Shown here one piece after another: positions 49,382-57,620 of a stretch of 64,000 bases of DNA (positions are counted from its first letter, which is position 1; each line of letters opens with the position of its first letter). The notes below the pieces were generated by a model. That model saw only the letters and a program-made list of their open reading frames with translations, searched no databases and was not told the DNA's origin. The stretch comes from Streptomyces endophytica (GTDB lineage Bacteria; Actinomycetota; Actinomycetes; Streptomycetales; Streptomycetaceae). The stretch covers positions 682,001 to 746,000 of the forward strand of contig NZ_CP110636.1 in the NCBI RefSeq assembly GCF_026153355.1, written 5' to 3'. The translations under genes and the position numbers were made by a program.

Positions 49382-49642
49382 ATGAGCGAGTGCACGCACG
49401 TGGCCGGACTTCCGCGCGCCGAACCGACGCCGCTGAGCGCCACCTGCCGGGAGTGCGAGGCGGTCGGCAGCCATCCCGTACAGCTGCGGCTGTGCCTGGT
49501 CTGCGGGCACGTCGGCTGCTGCGATTCCTCGCCGTACCGGCATGCGACGGGGCATTTCCAGGAGACCGGGCACCCGGTGATGCGGACCTTCGAGCCGGGC
49601 GACTCCTGGCGCTGGTGTTTCGTCGACCAGGTACTGGTCTGA
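49382..49642 (+). CDS. UBP-type zinc-finger protein
   Basis: An 86-residue protein with the ZnF-UBP pattern: CTHV at the start, CRECEAVGSHPVQLRLCLVCGHVGCCDSS, then HATGHFQETGHPV. In eukaryotes this finger reads ubiquitin C-termini; in actinobacteria stand-alone copies are common next to CPA1 antiporters and their role is not known. Divergent from the antiporter with a 59-base gap, so they probably share control. Confidence 0.92.
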   Translation: MSECTHVAGLPRAEPTPLSATCRECEAVGSHPVQLRLCLVCGHVGCCDSSPYRHATGHFQETGHPVMRTFEPGDSWRWCFVDQVLV

Positions 49643-49706
49643 GGTGAGAGCGGGGTGTGGGAAAAACGGCGTGAGGTGTTCCCCGGCGTCCGTTTAGCCT
49701 TCAAGA

Positions 49707-50195
49707 ATGATCCGCGAAGCGACCCCCGACGACGTCCCCGTCCTCCTCGCCATGATCGGCGAGCTGGCCGCCTACGAACGTGTCCCCGAAGCCGCCCGGG
49801 CCACCGAGCCGCAGCTGAAGGAGGCGCTCTTCGGGTCGCAGCCGGCGGCCTTCGCGCTGATCGCCGAGGCCGATGGCGCTCCGGTGGGCTTTGCCCTGTG
49901 GTTCCGGAACTTCTCGACCTGGACGGGCACGCACGGTGTCTATCTGGAGGACCTCTACGTGCGTCCCGAGGCGCGCGGCGGTGGCCACGGCAAGGCGCTG
50001 CTGGCCGCCCTCGCGGAGATCTGCGTGGCCCGCGGGTATGAGCGTTTCGAGTGGTCAGTCCTGGATTGGAATGAACCATCCATCGGTTTTTACCGGTCGA
50101 TCGGTGCCCGACCCATGGACGAATGGACGGTCTTCCGGCTCACTGGAGAGGCACTGCACAACCTCGCGGGCGCGTCACGCGTCAACGGAGGGTAA
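49707..50195 (+). CDS. GNAT-family N-acetyltransferase
   Basis: A 162-residue acetyltransferase. Motif A is LYVRPEARGGGHGKALLAALAEI, the acetyl-CoA loop; WSVLDWNEPSIGFYRSIGARPM is the motif B region of the diamine/spermidine-like (SAT/PaiA-type) group. Small amines are likely substrates, by family only. ATG 49707 has a modest Shine-Dalgarno. Independent gene upstream of the sigma factor operon. Confidence 0.93.
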   Translation: MIREATPDDVPVLLAMIGELAAYERVPEAARATEPQLKEALFGSQPAAFALIAEADGAPVGFALWFRNFSTWTGTHGVYLEDLYVRPEARGGGHGKALLAALAEICVARGYERFEWSVLDWNEPSIGFYRSIGARPMDEWTVFRLTGEALHNLAGASRVNGG

Positions 50196-50486
50196 TCGCC
50201 CACGATTTGGCGGTGCACACCCCTAGCCACTGTCCGTACCCGTGGATTTACAATCAGTGACAGCGGGGAGGTCCGGTGATGCGGGCCGTTCGCCGCCCGG
50301 AGAGCGGTCGTGCCTCTTCCGGGCGACATCGGCCCGCAGATCGCGATAGCGTCACAGCCGAACCATGTGCCGCGCCGGATCGTTCTCCTTTCGTCGGAGG
50401 GGAGAAAGGACCGGCGCGAAATATCCCCAACCACGCGAATATCGCGTATTCCAGCTCAACCAGCTTGTGCCACCTTGGAGGTGAGG

Positions 50487-50900
50487 GTGTCCCAGATCGC
50501 AGGCGAGCCCGGGACTCAGGACTTCGTGGAAGTCCGTCTGCCCGCTGCGGGTGCCTACCTGTCCGTGCTGCGTACGGCCACGGCCGGGCTCGCAGCCCGC
50601 TTGGACTTCACCCTCGACGAGATCGAGGATCTGCGCATCGCGGTCGACGAGGCCTGCGCGATCCTGCTGCAACAGGCCGTCTCCGGCAGTGTGCTGAGCT
50701 GCGTCTTCCGCCTGATCGACGACGCACTGCAGGTGACCGTGTCCGCCCCGACGACCGACGGCCGCGCCCCGGAGCGCGACACCTTCGCCTGGACGGTGCT
50801 CTCCGCACTGGCCGGCAAGGTCGATTCCACCGTCGCCGAGGACCGTACGGTCACCATCAGTCTGTACAAGGAGCGCGGCGCCGGTCCCGGACCGTCATGA
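50487..50900 (+). CDS. prsH: Anti-sigma factor (RsbW-like), partner of the next sigma factor
   Basis: A 137-residue GHKL-fold serine kinase/anti-sigma protein: LRTATAGLAARLDFTLDEIEDLRIAVDEACA carries the N-box, and the C-terminal VDSTVAEDRTVTISLYKER is typical (shown in part). It precedes a SigB/F-type sigma gene by 16 bases, as prsH/ushX precedes sigH in S. coelicolor; the symbol rests on this synteny. GTG 50487 is 4-9 bases after GGAGG; GTG 50481 is in frame too. The 291 bases upstream hold no gene and probably the stress promoters. Confidence 0.88.
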   Translation: MSQIAGEPGTQDFVEVRLPAAGAYLSVLRTATAGLAARLDFTLDEIEDLRIAVDEACAILLQQAVSGSVLSCVFRLIDDALQVTVSAPTTDGRAPERDTFAWTVLSALAGKVDSTVAEDRTVTISLYKERGAGPGPS

Positions 50901-50916
50901 CCGAACAGGGGGCCCC

Positions 50917-51903
50917 GTGAAAGATCTCGAACGCGGCGGGCGGATGGCGTCCAGTGCGACCATCCCCGGTCAGCAGGCCCGGCCGCATCCGGTGGGCGTA
51001 GACGACCACGGCGGCCGGTTGGACGCGGCGGAGCAGGCAGAGCGGGCGGACCACATGGACCAGAGCGAGCAGCAGGGGCAGCAGGCGCATCGGCATGATG
51101 CGCCGGCTCCCGACGACACGCTGCAGGAACCACAGCATTCCCAGGAGCCACAGGACCGCAACGGCGCCCGGGCGATGTTCTACGAGCTGCGCAAGCTGCC
51201 CGACGGCTCACCGGAGCGCGCGGAGCTGCGCAACACCCTCGTCCGCATGCACCTCCCGCTCGTCGAGCACCTGGCCCGACGGTTCCGCAACCGCGGCGAG
51301 CCCCTCGACGACCTGACCCAGGTCGCCACCATCGGCCTGATCAAGTCGGTGGACCGGTTCGACCCGGAGCGCGGCGTGGAGTTCTCCACGTACGCCACGC
51401 CCACGGTCGTCGGCGAGATCAAGCGGCACTTCCGCGACAAGGGCTGGGCGGTCCGCGTCCCGCGTCGCCTCCAGGAGCTGCGGCTGTCCCTGACGACGGC
51501 GACCGCCGAGCTCTCCCAGCGGCACGGCCGGGCGCCCACGGTGCACGAGCTGGCCGAGCACCTGTCGATCTCCGAGGAAGAGGTCCTGGAGGGCCTGGAG
51601 TCGGCCAACGCCTACAGCACGCTCTCCCTGGACGTCCCGGACACCGACGACGAGTCGCCGGCCGTCGCCGACACCCTCGGCGCGGAGGACGAGGCGCTGG
51701 AGGGGGTCGAGTACCGCGAGTCCCTCAAGCCGCTGCTGGAGGACCTCCCGCCGCGCGAGAAGAAGATCCTCCTCCTCCGCTTCTTCGGCAACATGACCCA
51801 GTCCCAGATCGCCCAGGAGGTCGGCATCTCCCAGATGCACGTCTCCCGCCTGCTGGCCCGCACCCTGGCCCAACTCCGCGACAAGCTCCTCGTGGAGGAG
51901 TGA
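50917..51903 (+). CDS. sigH: RNA polymerase sigma factor, SigB/SigF group (SigH-like)
   Basis: A 328-residue group 3 sigma factor. Region 2 is LVRMHLPLVEHLARRFRNRGEP, DLTQVATIGLIKSVDRFDPERGVEFSTYATP (in part), region 3 RRLQELRLSLTTATAEL, and region 4 MTQSQIAQEVGISQMHVSRLL. The N-terminus is extended by about 80 Gln/His/Asp-rich residues, as in S. coelicolor SigH, where several processed forms occur. GTG 50917 follows CAGGGGG; a later ATG at 50944 would trim nine residues. Expected role: osmotic/heat stress and development. Confidence 0.93.
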   Translation: MKDLERGGRMASSATIPGQQARPHPVGVDDHGGRLDAAEQAERADHMDQSEQQGQQAHRHDAPAPDDTLQEPQHSQEPQDRNGARAMFYELRKLPDGSPERAELRNTLVRMHLPLVEHLARRFRNRGEPLDDLTQVATIGLIKSVDRFDPERGVEFSTYATPTVVGEIKRHFRDKGWAVRVPRRLQELRLSLTTATAELSQRHGRAPTVHELAEHLSISEEEVLEGLESANAYSTLSLDVPDTDDESPAVADTLGAEDEALEGVEYRESLKPLLEDLPPREKKILLLRFFGNMTQSQIAQEVGISQMHVSRLLARTLAQLRDKLLVEE

Positions 51904-51905
51904 CC

Positions 51906-51966
51906 CACGGTAGCCACGGGAATACCCTCCCACCCCACCCCGTTGAGGCCCCGTAGGGGGCGCTCG
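51906..51966. repeat. Interspersed intergenic repeat, family B, copy 2 (reverse)
   Basis: GCCACGGGAATACCCTCCC, then CCCCGTTG, then GGCCCCGTAGGGGGCGC is the reverse complement of the element at 35226-35285 with only a few differences. It begins 3 bases after the sigma factor stop codon. Confidence 0.85.
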
Positions 51967-52008
51967 GACCCCCTAGGGAATCCGTTCGCCTCTCCCCTAC
52001 GGGGCCTC
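51945..52008 (+). terminator. Long-range hairpin after the sigma factor gene
   Basis: GAGGCCCCGTAGGGG (51945-51959) pairs perfectly with CCCCTACGGGGCCTC (51994-52008) around a 34-base loop. It overlaps repeat B copy 2. Likely termination or mRNA 3' end protection. Confidence 0.7.
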
Positions 52009-52080
52009 TTCACACCCTGTGGCCCGCCCGCGATCACCCCCGTTACGTCCACCCCCACCCGGCCTCCCCCACATCCCCTA

Positions 52081-52315
52081 CGGGAGGGGGCGGGCCGGAG
52101 GGGCCTTGTACGTGGACGTAAAGCGAAGCAGTCCACGTACAAGGCCCCGGAGGCCCGTCACCGCACCCCACAACACCCGGCCCGCCGCTGGGGCACCTCC
52201 CAGCGTTAGCTGGGGGAGCAACCGCGAGAACAACCGCGGCGGGAAAGACAGATACGCACGGGGCGCCGCAAGCACACAACGGCGAGAAACTACCGCGGCG
52301 GGACGGCCAAGTACG
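52081..52315. repeat. Repeat family A, copy 2, with 18-bp perfect hairpin
   Basis: The hairpin arm GGGGCCTTGTACGTGGAC (52100-52117) pairs perfectly with 52131-52148; its 13-base loop resembles the loop at 21753-21766. To the right, reversed unit sequences follow (CCGCGGCGGGA, GGGGCGCCGCAAGC, CAACGGCGAGAA, GTACGTGGG) as at 21962-22072. The whole gap 51904-52326 carries repeats and no gene. Confidence 0.8.
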
Positions 52316-52326
52316 TGGGGAAGCCC

Positions 52327-52782
52327 CTACTCCCGCGGACCGATCCCCAACGCCTCCGTAGCCGTCGGATTGACCAGCAGGACGAGGACGACCAGCGCGA
52401 CCAGCGCCAGCGCGACGCCGCCCGCGACCAGCGTGCCGCCGCCGTGCACCAGCGTCCACGCCACCGGCAGGGCGACGATCTGGGTGATCAGGGAGGGGCC
52501 CCGGCTCCAGCGGCGGCGCAGCCACAGTCCGCGCGCGGCGACCAGCGGCAGCACCGCCAGCGCGAGCACGGTCACCCCGCCCATCTCCGCCTGCTGCGGG
52601 CTGTCCGGCGAGCCCGTGAGCCCCATGAACAGCATGTAGGCGCCGAGGGCGGCCAGGGCCAGGCCCTCGATCCCGGTGAGGGCCGCGGCGGCGCTCAGCC
52701 GGGCGGGCCGCGGGCCGGCCGGTGCGGTCGCGGCGGGGGCGCCGGCGGCGCGCTTCACGGACTGCTTCTGCTGACTGCTCAC
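52327..52782 (-). CDS. Small integral membrane protein
   Basis: A 151-residue protein with four predicted hydrophobic segments (ALTGIEGLALAALGAYMLFM, VTVLALAVLPLVAARGLWL, LITQIVALPVAWTLV, GVALALVALVVLVLLV) after a 30-residue basic N-terminus. It matches conserved actinobacterial membrane proteins without known function. Start GTG 52782. It diverges from the lipid kinase gene by 96 bases and runs toward repeat A copy 2. Confidence 0.85.
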   Translation of the reverse strand: MSSQQKQSVKRAAGAPAATAPAGPRPARLSAAAALTGIEGLALAALGAYMLFMGLTGSPDSPQQAEMGGVTVLALAVLPLVAARGLWLRRRWSRGPSLITQIVALPVAWTLVHGGGTLVAGGVALALVALVVLVLLVNPTATEALGIGPRE

Positions 52783-52878
52783 CCCAGCAGGGTAGCGCCG
52801 GCGGCCCCCGCGCCCCGGAACGCCCTGGACGCGGACGGGGCGTGAGCCCGGTACCAGCAGGTAGGTACGCTGCTGCAC

Positions 52879-53870
52879 ATGCGCGCTCTCCTCGTGGTCA
52901 ATCCCGCTGCTACCACCACCAGTGCGCGCACCCGCGAGGTCCTCACCCATGCCCTCGCCAGCGACCTGAAGCTGGAGGTCGCCGAGACCCGGTACCGCGG
53001 GCACGCCCGGGATCTGGCCCGGCAGGCCACCGAGGGCGGGGAGACCGAGCTGGTCGTGGCGCTGGGCGGGGACGGCACGGTCAACGAGGTCGTCAACGGT
53101 CTGCTGGCGAACGGCCCCGATCCCGAGTCGCACCCCGGCTGGCCGTGGTCCCCGGCGGCTCCACCAATGTCTTCGCCCGCGCCCTCGGGCTGCCCAACGA
53201 CGTCGTGGAGGCCACCGGCGCCCTCCTGGACGCGCTGCGCGACGGCAGCGAGCGCACCATCGGCCTGGGTCTCGCCGCGGGCACCCCGGGTACGGAGGAC
53301 GAGGGCGTACCGGAGCGCTGGTTCACCTTCTGCGCGGGCTTCGGTTTCGACGCCGGGGTCGTCGGCCGGGTCGAGCAGCAGCGGGAACGCGGCAAGCGTT
53401 CGACGCATGCCCTGTACATGCGACAGGTCGTACGGCAGTTCCTGGGAGAGGCGAACCGCCGGCAGGGGGTCATCACCCTCGAACGCCCGGGCGGCGAGGA
53501 CGGCGCGGAGGGTACGGCGGAGATCGTCGAGAACCTCGCGCTGGCCATAATCTGCAACACCGCTCCGTGGTCCTACCTGGGCAACCGTCCGATCTATCCG
53601 TCCCCGGACGCTTCGTTCGACACGGCCCTCGATCTGTTCGCACTGAGCAAGCTGTCGCCCTCGGCGGTGGCCCGTTATGCCACGCAGCTGCTCACGTCAA
53701 CCCCGGAGCGCGGCCCCCATGGCAAGCACGCGCTCTCACTTCACGACCTCACGAACTTCACCTTGCATTCGCAGGTGCCGCTGCCCTTCCAGATGGACGG
53801 TGACCACCTGGGCCTGCGCACGAGTGTGACGTTCACAGGCGTTCGCCGTGCACTGCGTGTGATTGTGTGA
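52879..53870 (+). CDS. Diacylglycerol/lipid kinase family protein (frame broken near 53145)
   Basis: About 330 residues after repair. The kinase catalytic domain shows LLVVNPAATT, LVVALGGDGTVNEVVNGLL (the GGDGT nucleotide loop) and LAVVPGGSTNVFARALGLP. Such enzymes phosphorylate diacylglycerol or other membrane lipids at the inner leaflet. The break is in CACCCCGGC, where one C is missing; restored, it reads ESHPPRLAVVPGG. ATG 52879 is the annotated-like start although no strong Shine-Dalgarno precedes it. Synteny with the region upstream of wblE in S. coelicolor supports it. Confidence 0.88.
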
Positions 53871-54189
53871 GCAGTAGGGCCCAAAGTCCTTTCACTCGAA
53901 CGTTTAGGCTGGTTCCCACCCCCTGGAATGACGGCTGTGACCGAGGCGACACCAAGGAATCAAAAAAAAGTTTCCGGAAGGGGTTGTATCCGCAGCCGAG
54001 GTTTGCGAGTCTCTTCATGGCGATCGGGACGGCCGCTTTACCGGCCCCCTTGAGAGCCCGAATCCTCCTCCTCATTCCCAGGACCGCACCAGTTCACAAC
54101 TGGAGTTCGGCCCTTCCCTTGCGGGGGGATTCGTGAAAGCGTTCACATTCACAAGCAACGATCCCGTCACACGAGGAGATGGAGCAGCC
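53871..54189. other. Regulatory region upstream of wblE
   Basis: No gene seen in 319 bases. Two features stand out: a run of eight A residues at 53962-53969, rare in this genome, and the palindrome GTGAA-AGCG-TTCAC at 54133-54146, 44 bases before the wblE start. Either could be part of its promoter or operator. Confidence 0.45.
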
Positions 54190-54447
54190 ATGGACTGGCG
54201 TCACCGCGCCGTTTGCCGCGAGGAAGACCCCGAGCTCTTCTTCCCTATCGGCAACACCGGTCCTGCGCTGCTGCAGATCGAGGAAGCCAAGGCCGTCTGC
54301 CGCCGCTGCCCCGTCATGGAGCAGTGCCTGCAGTGGGCGCTTGAGTCCGGCCAGGACTCCGGCGTCTGGGGTGGTCTGAGCGAGGACGAGCGCCGCGCGA
54401 TGAAGCGCCGTGCAGCTCGCAACCGGGCGCGCAACGCCAGCGCCTGA
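54190..54447 (+). CDS. wblE: WhiB-like iron-sulfur protein WblE
   Basis: An 85-residue WhiB-family protein. The four cluster-binding cysteines are in AVCREED, then CRRCPVMEQC (CxxCxxxxxC), and the turn is GVWGGLSEDERR, followed by an Arg/Lys-rich tail RRAARNRARN. It binds a 4Fe-4S cluster and typically interacts with a sigma factor; WblE is the growth/oxidative-stress member related to mycobacterial WhiB1. The start ATG 54190 precedes MDWRHRA, the family start; an upstream in-frame GTG is not conserved. Confidence 0.96.
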   Translation: MDWRHRAVCREEDPELFFPIGNTGPALLQIEEAKAVCRRCPVMEQCLQWALESGQDSGVWGGLSEDERRAMKRRAARNRARNASA

Positions 54448-54544
54448 GCCAGCCGCCCCGTGGCCCCCGAGCCGCAGCGCGCAGTACCCCCGATGCACTC
54501 ACGGCGCTGAGAAGCCCGGTCGTTATCGCATCGCAATAGCTTTG

Positions 54545-54575
54545 AGCCCCGGACCGATTGGTCCGGGGCTTGTTG
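54545..54575 (+). terminator. wblE terminator
   Basis: An 11-bp perfect stem AGCCCCGGACC / GGTCCGGGGCT with a 4-base loop (GATT), followed by TGTTG, 97 bases after the stop. Confidence 0.85.
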
Positions 54576-54623
54576 CTGTTTCCGGCCTTGTTGCTGTTTC
54601 CGGCACTTGTTGCCGTTTCCGGG
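54569..54623. repeat. Three tandem 18-bp repeats
   Basis: Two identical units CTTGTTGCTGTTTCCGGC (54569-54586 and 54587-54604), one spacer base, and a third unit with two changes (54606-54623). The array begins inside the wblE terminator. Confidence 0.9.
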
Positions 54624-54720
54624 ACCGGCGGCGGGCCCGGGCCGGCCCACCGCGCCACGGCCGGCGGGGCTTCCCCCTCGGGGCTTTCCCCTCGGGGGCC
54701 TCCCCCGGTCCCGCCTAGTG

Positions 54721-56187
54721 CTACTTCTCCGGCCGTACCGGGATGTCGAGGAGGACCCGGGTGCCGCGCTCGGGAGCCCGCACCATGTCGAAGGTGCCGC
54801 CCAACTCCCCCTCCACCAGGGTCCGTACGATCTGCAGCCCCAGGTTTCCGGCGCGCTGCGGGTCGAAGTCCTCGGGCAGGCCGCGGCCGTTGTCCTGGAC
54901 GGTGACGATCAGCCGGGGGTCGGTACGGCTGCCGCCGCGCACCGCGCCCACCTCGACGATGCCGTGCTCGGCCTGGTCGAAGGCGTGCTCCAGGGCGTTC
55001 TGCAGGATTTCGGTGAGGACCATCGACAGCGGGGTGGCCACCTCGGCGTCGAGGATGCCGAAGCGCCCGGTGCGGCGGGTGGTCACCTTGCCCGGGGAGA
55101 TCTCCGCGACCATGGCCAGCACCCGGTCGGCGATCTCGTCGAACTCGACCCGTTCGTCCAGGTTCTGGGACAGCGTCTCGTGCACGATCGCGATCGAACC
55201 GACCCTGCGCACGGCCTCGTTGAGCGCCTCGCGGCCCTGCTCGGAATCCATCCGGCGGGACTGCAGGCGTAGCAGCGCGGCCACTGTCTGCAAATTGTTC
55301 TTCACCCGGTGGTGGATTTCCCGGATGGTGGCGTCCTTGGTGATCAGTTCCCGTTCGCGGCGGCGCAGTTCGGTGACGTCCCGCAGTAGCACCAGGGATC
55401 CGATATGCGTGCCCTTCGGTTTGAGCGGAATGGCGCGCAATTGAATCACGCCGTCATTGCCCTCGACCTCGAATTCCCGGGGCGCCCAGCCGCTGGCGAG
55501 CTTGACCAGTGCCTCGTCCACCGGGCCGCGGGCCGGGGCCAGTTCGGCGGTGGCCTGGCCGAGGTGGTGGCCCACGAGGTCCGCGGCGAGACCGAGCCGG
55601 TGGTAGGCGGAGAGCGCGTTGGGGCTGGCGTACTGGACGACGCCGTCCGCGTCGAGCCGGATCAGCCCGTCGCCGGCGCGCGGGGAGGCGTCCATGTCGA
55701 CCTGCTGGCCGGGGAAGGGAAACGTTCCGGCAGCGATCATCTGGGCGAGGTCGGAGGCGCTCTGGAGGTAGGTGAGCTCCAGCCGGCTGGGGGTGCGTAC
55801 GGTCAGCAGGTTGGTGTTCCGGGCGATCACGCCGAGCACCCGGCCCTCGCGCCGTACCGGGATGGACTCGACCCGGACCGGAACTTCCTCTCGCCACTCC
55901 GGGTCGCCCTCGCGTACGATGCGGCCCTCGTCCAAAGCGGAATCCAGCATCGGCCGGCGTCCCCGGGGCACCAGGTGGCCGACCATGTCGTCCTGGTAGG
56001 AGGTGGGTCCGGTGTTGGGACGCATCTGGGCGACCGAGACGTAACGGGTACCGTCGAGCGTCGGGACCCAGAGGACGAGATCGGCGAAGGACAGGTCGGA
56101 GAGCAGCTGCCACTCCGAGACCAGCATGTGGAGCCACTCGAGGTCGGAGTCGCTCAGAGCGGTGTGCTGTCGTACGAGATCGTTCAT
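54721..56187 (-). CDS. Sensor histidine kinase, PdtaS-like (HisKA_2 type)
   Basis: A 488-residue soluble kinase. An N-terminal GAF-like domain (residues about 1-145), a PAS domain (RLDADGVVQYASPNALSAYHRLG, in part) and the HisKA_2 region with EIHHRVKNNLQTVAALLRLQ, phospho-His in HHRVKNN, then an HATPase (LTEILQNALEHAF, DNGRGLPEDFD, GLQIVRTLV). This group usually signals to an ANTAR-domain RNA-binding regulator, not encoded here. ATG 56187 chosen at MNDLVRQHTALSD. It lies downstream of wblE in opposite orientation, as in S. coelicolor. Confidence 0.93.
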   Translation of the reverse strand: MNDLVRQHTALSDSDLEWLHMLVSEWQLLSDLSFADLVLWVPTLDGTRYVSVAQMRPNTGPTSYQDDMVGHLVPRGRRPMLDSALDEGRIVREGDPEWREEVPVRVESIPVRREGRVLGVIARNTNLLTVRTPSRLELTYLQSASDLAQMIAAGTFPFPGQQVDMDASPRAGDGLIRLDADGVVQYASPNALSAYHRLGLAADLVGHHLGQATAELAPARGPVDEALVKLASGWAPREFEVEGNDGVIQLRAIPLKPKGTHIGSLVLLRDVTELRRRERELITKDATIREIHHRVKNNLQTVAALLRLQSRRMDSEQGREALNEAVRRVGSIAIVHETLSQNLDERVEFDEIADRVLAMVAEISPGKVTTRRTGRFGILDAEVATPLSMVLTEILQNALEHAFDQAEHGIVEVGAVRGGSRTDPRLIVTVQDNGRGLPEDFDPQRAGNLGLQIVRTLVEGELGGTFDMVRAPERGTRVLLDIPVRPEK

Positions 56188-56257
56188 GGAGGGCACGTCT
56201 TGGAGCCTACCGGCGTACGGTATGACTGTTCTCCCCGCAAGGGCATGGACAAGTGAG

Positions 56258-56273
56258 AATGGTCTAGTCCAGA
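56258..56273. promoter_or_regulatory. Possible DasR (dre) site upstream of the histidine kinase
   Basis: The core TGGTCTAGTCCA differs by one base from the DasR half-site palindrome TGGTCTAGACCA. It is 71 bases upstream of the kinase start on the minus strand. Confidence 0.45.
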
Positions 56274-56490
56274 ATTCAGCAAAGACCTCCGCTCTCCCCG
56301 CACAGGAGGGCGGAACGAGGCCAGAAGCGCTCTCTGCCCTGACTGCGCGGAGGCCTCCGATCGACCGACCCCAGGACGGGACGGCGACCCCACCGCACAC
56401 AGGGGAGCCCACCGTCCGCACAGCGGGGCCGGCCGATGTCAGCTCCGGGCTGCGGTGCCGATGACAGGTTGAGGGTCCTGTCCCGGCGCC

Positions 56491-56557
56491 GCGGCCCGCG
56501 GGTGTTTCCGGGGCCGGTGGCGGCCCGCGGGTGTTTCCGGGGCCGGTGGCGGCCCGG
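56491..56557. repeat. 29-bp tandem duplication plus partial third unit
   Basis: Copies at 56491-56519 and 56520-56548 are identical, followed by GCGGCCCGG. The segment GTTTCCGGGGCCGG is related to 54615-54628 on the other side of the histidine kinase gene. Confidence 0.9.
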
Positions 56558-56703
56558 CTCGAAGATCCACGTTTCCGTACGGCACAACCCGGGATGCATG
56601 CTACCTTCGTTCTGGACCGAGCGATACAAAATGTCGCCCGGCGGACGGAGGGGCGCGCCCGCGCGGCGGGGGCGCCGGACACGGATGGGGAGGGGCACGT
56701 TCC

Positions 56704-57477
56704 ATGGGTGCACTCAGCGGCAGGACGGCACTGGTCACCGGCGGCGGCAGGGGGATCGGCCGGGCGATCTCGGAACGGCTGGGGCGGGACGGCGCCCGGG
56801 TGGCCGTCCACTACGGCCACGACGAGGCGGCGGCGAAGGAGACGGTCGCGGCGATCGAGGCCGCGGGCGGCACGGCCTTCACCGTCCGGGCCGAACTGGG
56901 CGTGCCGGGCGACGCGGAGGCGCTGTGGGCCGCGTTCGACGAGCAGGCCGCCGGGCTGGACGTCCTGGTCAACAACGCCGGGATCAACAAGGCGGTGGAC
57001 GGGACGCTCAAGGGGATCGGCGAGCTCGCCGAGGAGGACTTCGACCGGCTCTTCGCGGTCAACACCAAGGCGCCGTTCTTCCTGGTGCAGCGGGGGCTGT
57101 CCCGGCTGCGTGACGGCGGGCGGATCGTGAATGTCTCCACCGGTCTGACCCGCGGCGCCGCGAAGCCGGAGCTGATCGCGTACGCCATGTCCAAGGGGGC
57201 GGTCGACGTCTTCACCTCGACCCTCGCCAAGGACCTGGGGCCGCGGGGCATCACGGTCAATGCGGTGGCGCCCGGGGCGGTGGACACCGACATGAACGCC
57301 GGCTGGCTGCGGGGTGAGAGCAACGCCGCGGCCCGGGAGCGGCTGCGCGGGCTGTCGCCGCTGGGCCGGGTCGCGGGCGGCGCGGAGATCGCTGACATCG
57401 TGGCCTTCCTGGCCTCGGACGACAGCCGGTGGGTGACCGGGCAGTGGATCGACGCGACGGGCGGCGGGCTGCTCTGA
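56704..57477 (+). CDS. Short-chain dehydrogenase/reductase
   Basis: A 257-residue classical SDR. The cofactor loop is TGGGRGIGRA, the structural NNAG is in VLVNNAGINKA, the catalytic Ser is in VNVSTGL and the Tyr/Lys pair is in YAMSKGAVD. The residue after the second strand, HYGHDE, suggests NADP(H) preference is possible. It resembles FabG-like oxidoreductases. ATG 56704 has only GGGGAGGGG at some distance. It precedes nagB but lacks an obvious link to aminosugars. Confidence 0.93.
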   Translation: MGALSGRTALVTGGGRGIGRAISERLGRDGARVAVHYGHDEAAAKETVAAIEAAGGTAFTVRAELGVPGDAEALWAAFDEQAAGLDVLVNNAGINKAVDGTLKGIGELAEEDFDRLFAVNTKAPFFLVQRGLSRLRDGGRIVNVSTGLTRGAAKPELIAYAMSKGAVDVFTSTLAKDLGPRGITVNAVAPGAVDTDMNAGWLRGESNAAARERLRGLSPLGRVAGGAEIADIVAFLASDDSRWVTGQWIDATGGGLL

Positions 57478-57568
57478 CGCCGCCTCACCGGGTCGTCACC
57501 GTACCGACGGAAAGCCGCCGGCCGCCGTTCCGCGCCGCCACCCGGTCCGGGCGGCCGCCCTCTGATAG

Positions 57569-57584
57569 ATTGGTCTATACCACC
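57569..57584 (+). promoter_or_regulatory. DasR-responsive element (dre) upstream of nagB
   Basis: ATTGGTCTATACCACC fits the dre consensus (TGGTCTAGACCA core) with one core mismatch. It lies 37 bases before the nagB start, the classical placement. Confidence 0.85.
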
Positions 57585-57620
57585 TCTCCATAGACCCTTC
57601 TCCAGAACGGCAGGCCAAGC

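Larger units (their letters stand above)
56188..56703. other. Divergent region between histidine kinase and SDR genes
   Basis: No gene recognised in 516 bases. It contains a dre-like sequence AATGGTCTAGTCCAGA (56258-56273), and two perfect 29-bp tandem copies beginning GCGGCCCGCGGGTGTTTCC at 56491 and 56520. Confidence 0.6.

Noticed and set aside
53955..53990. SigR-type promoter (GGAAT with GTT) upstream of wblE
   Set aside because: The spacing between GGAAT and the nearest GTT is 9 or 22 bases, not the 18 or so expected.
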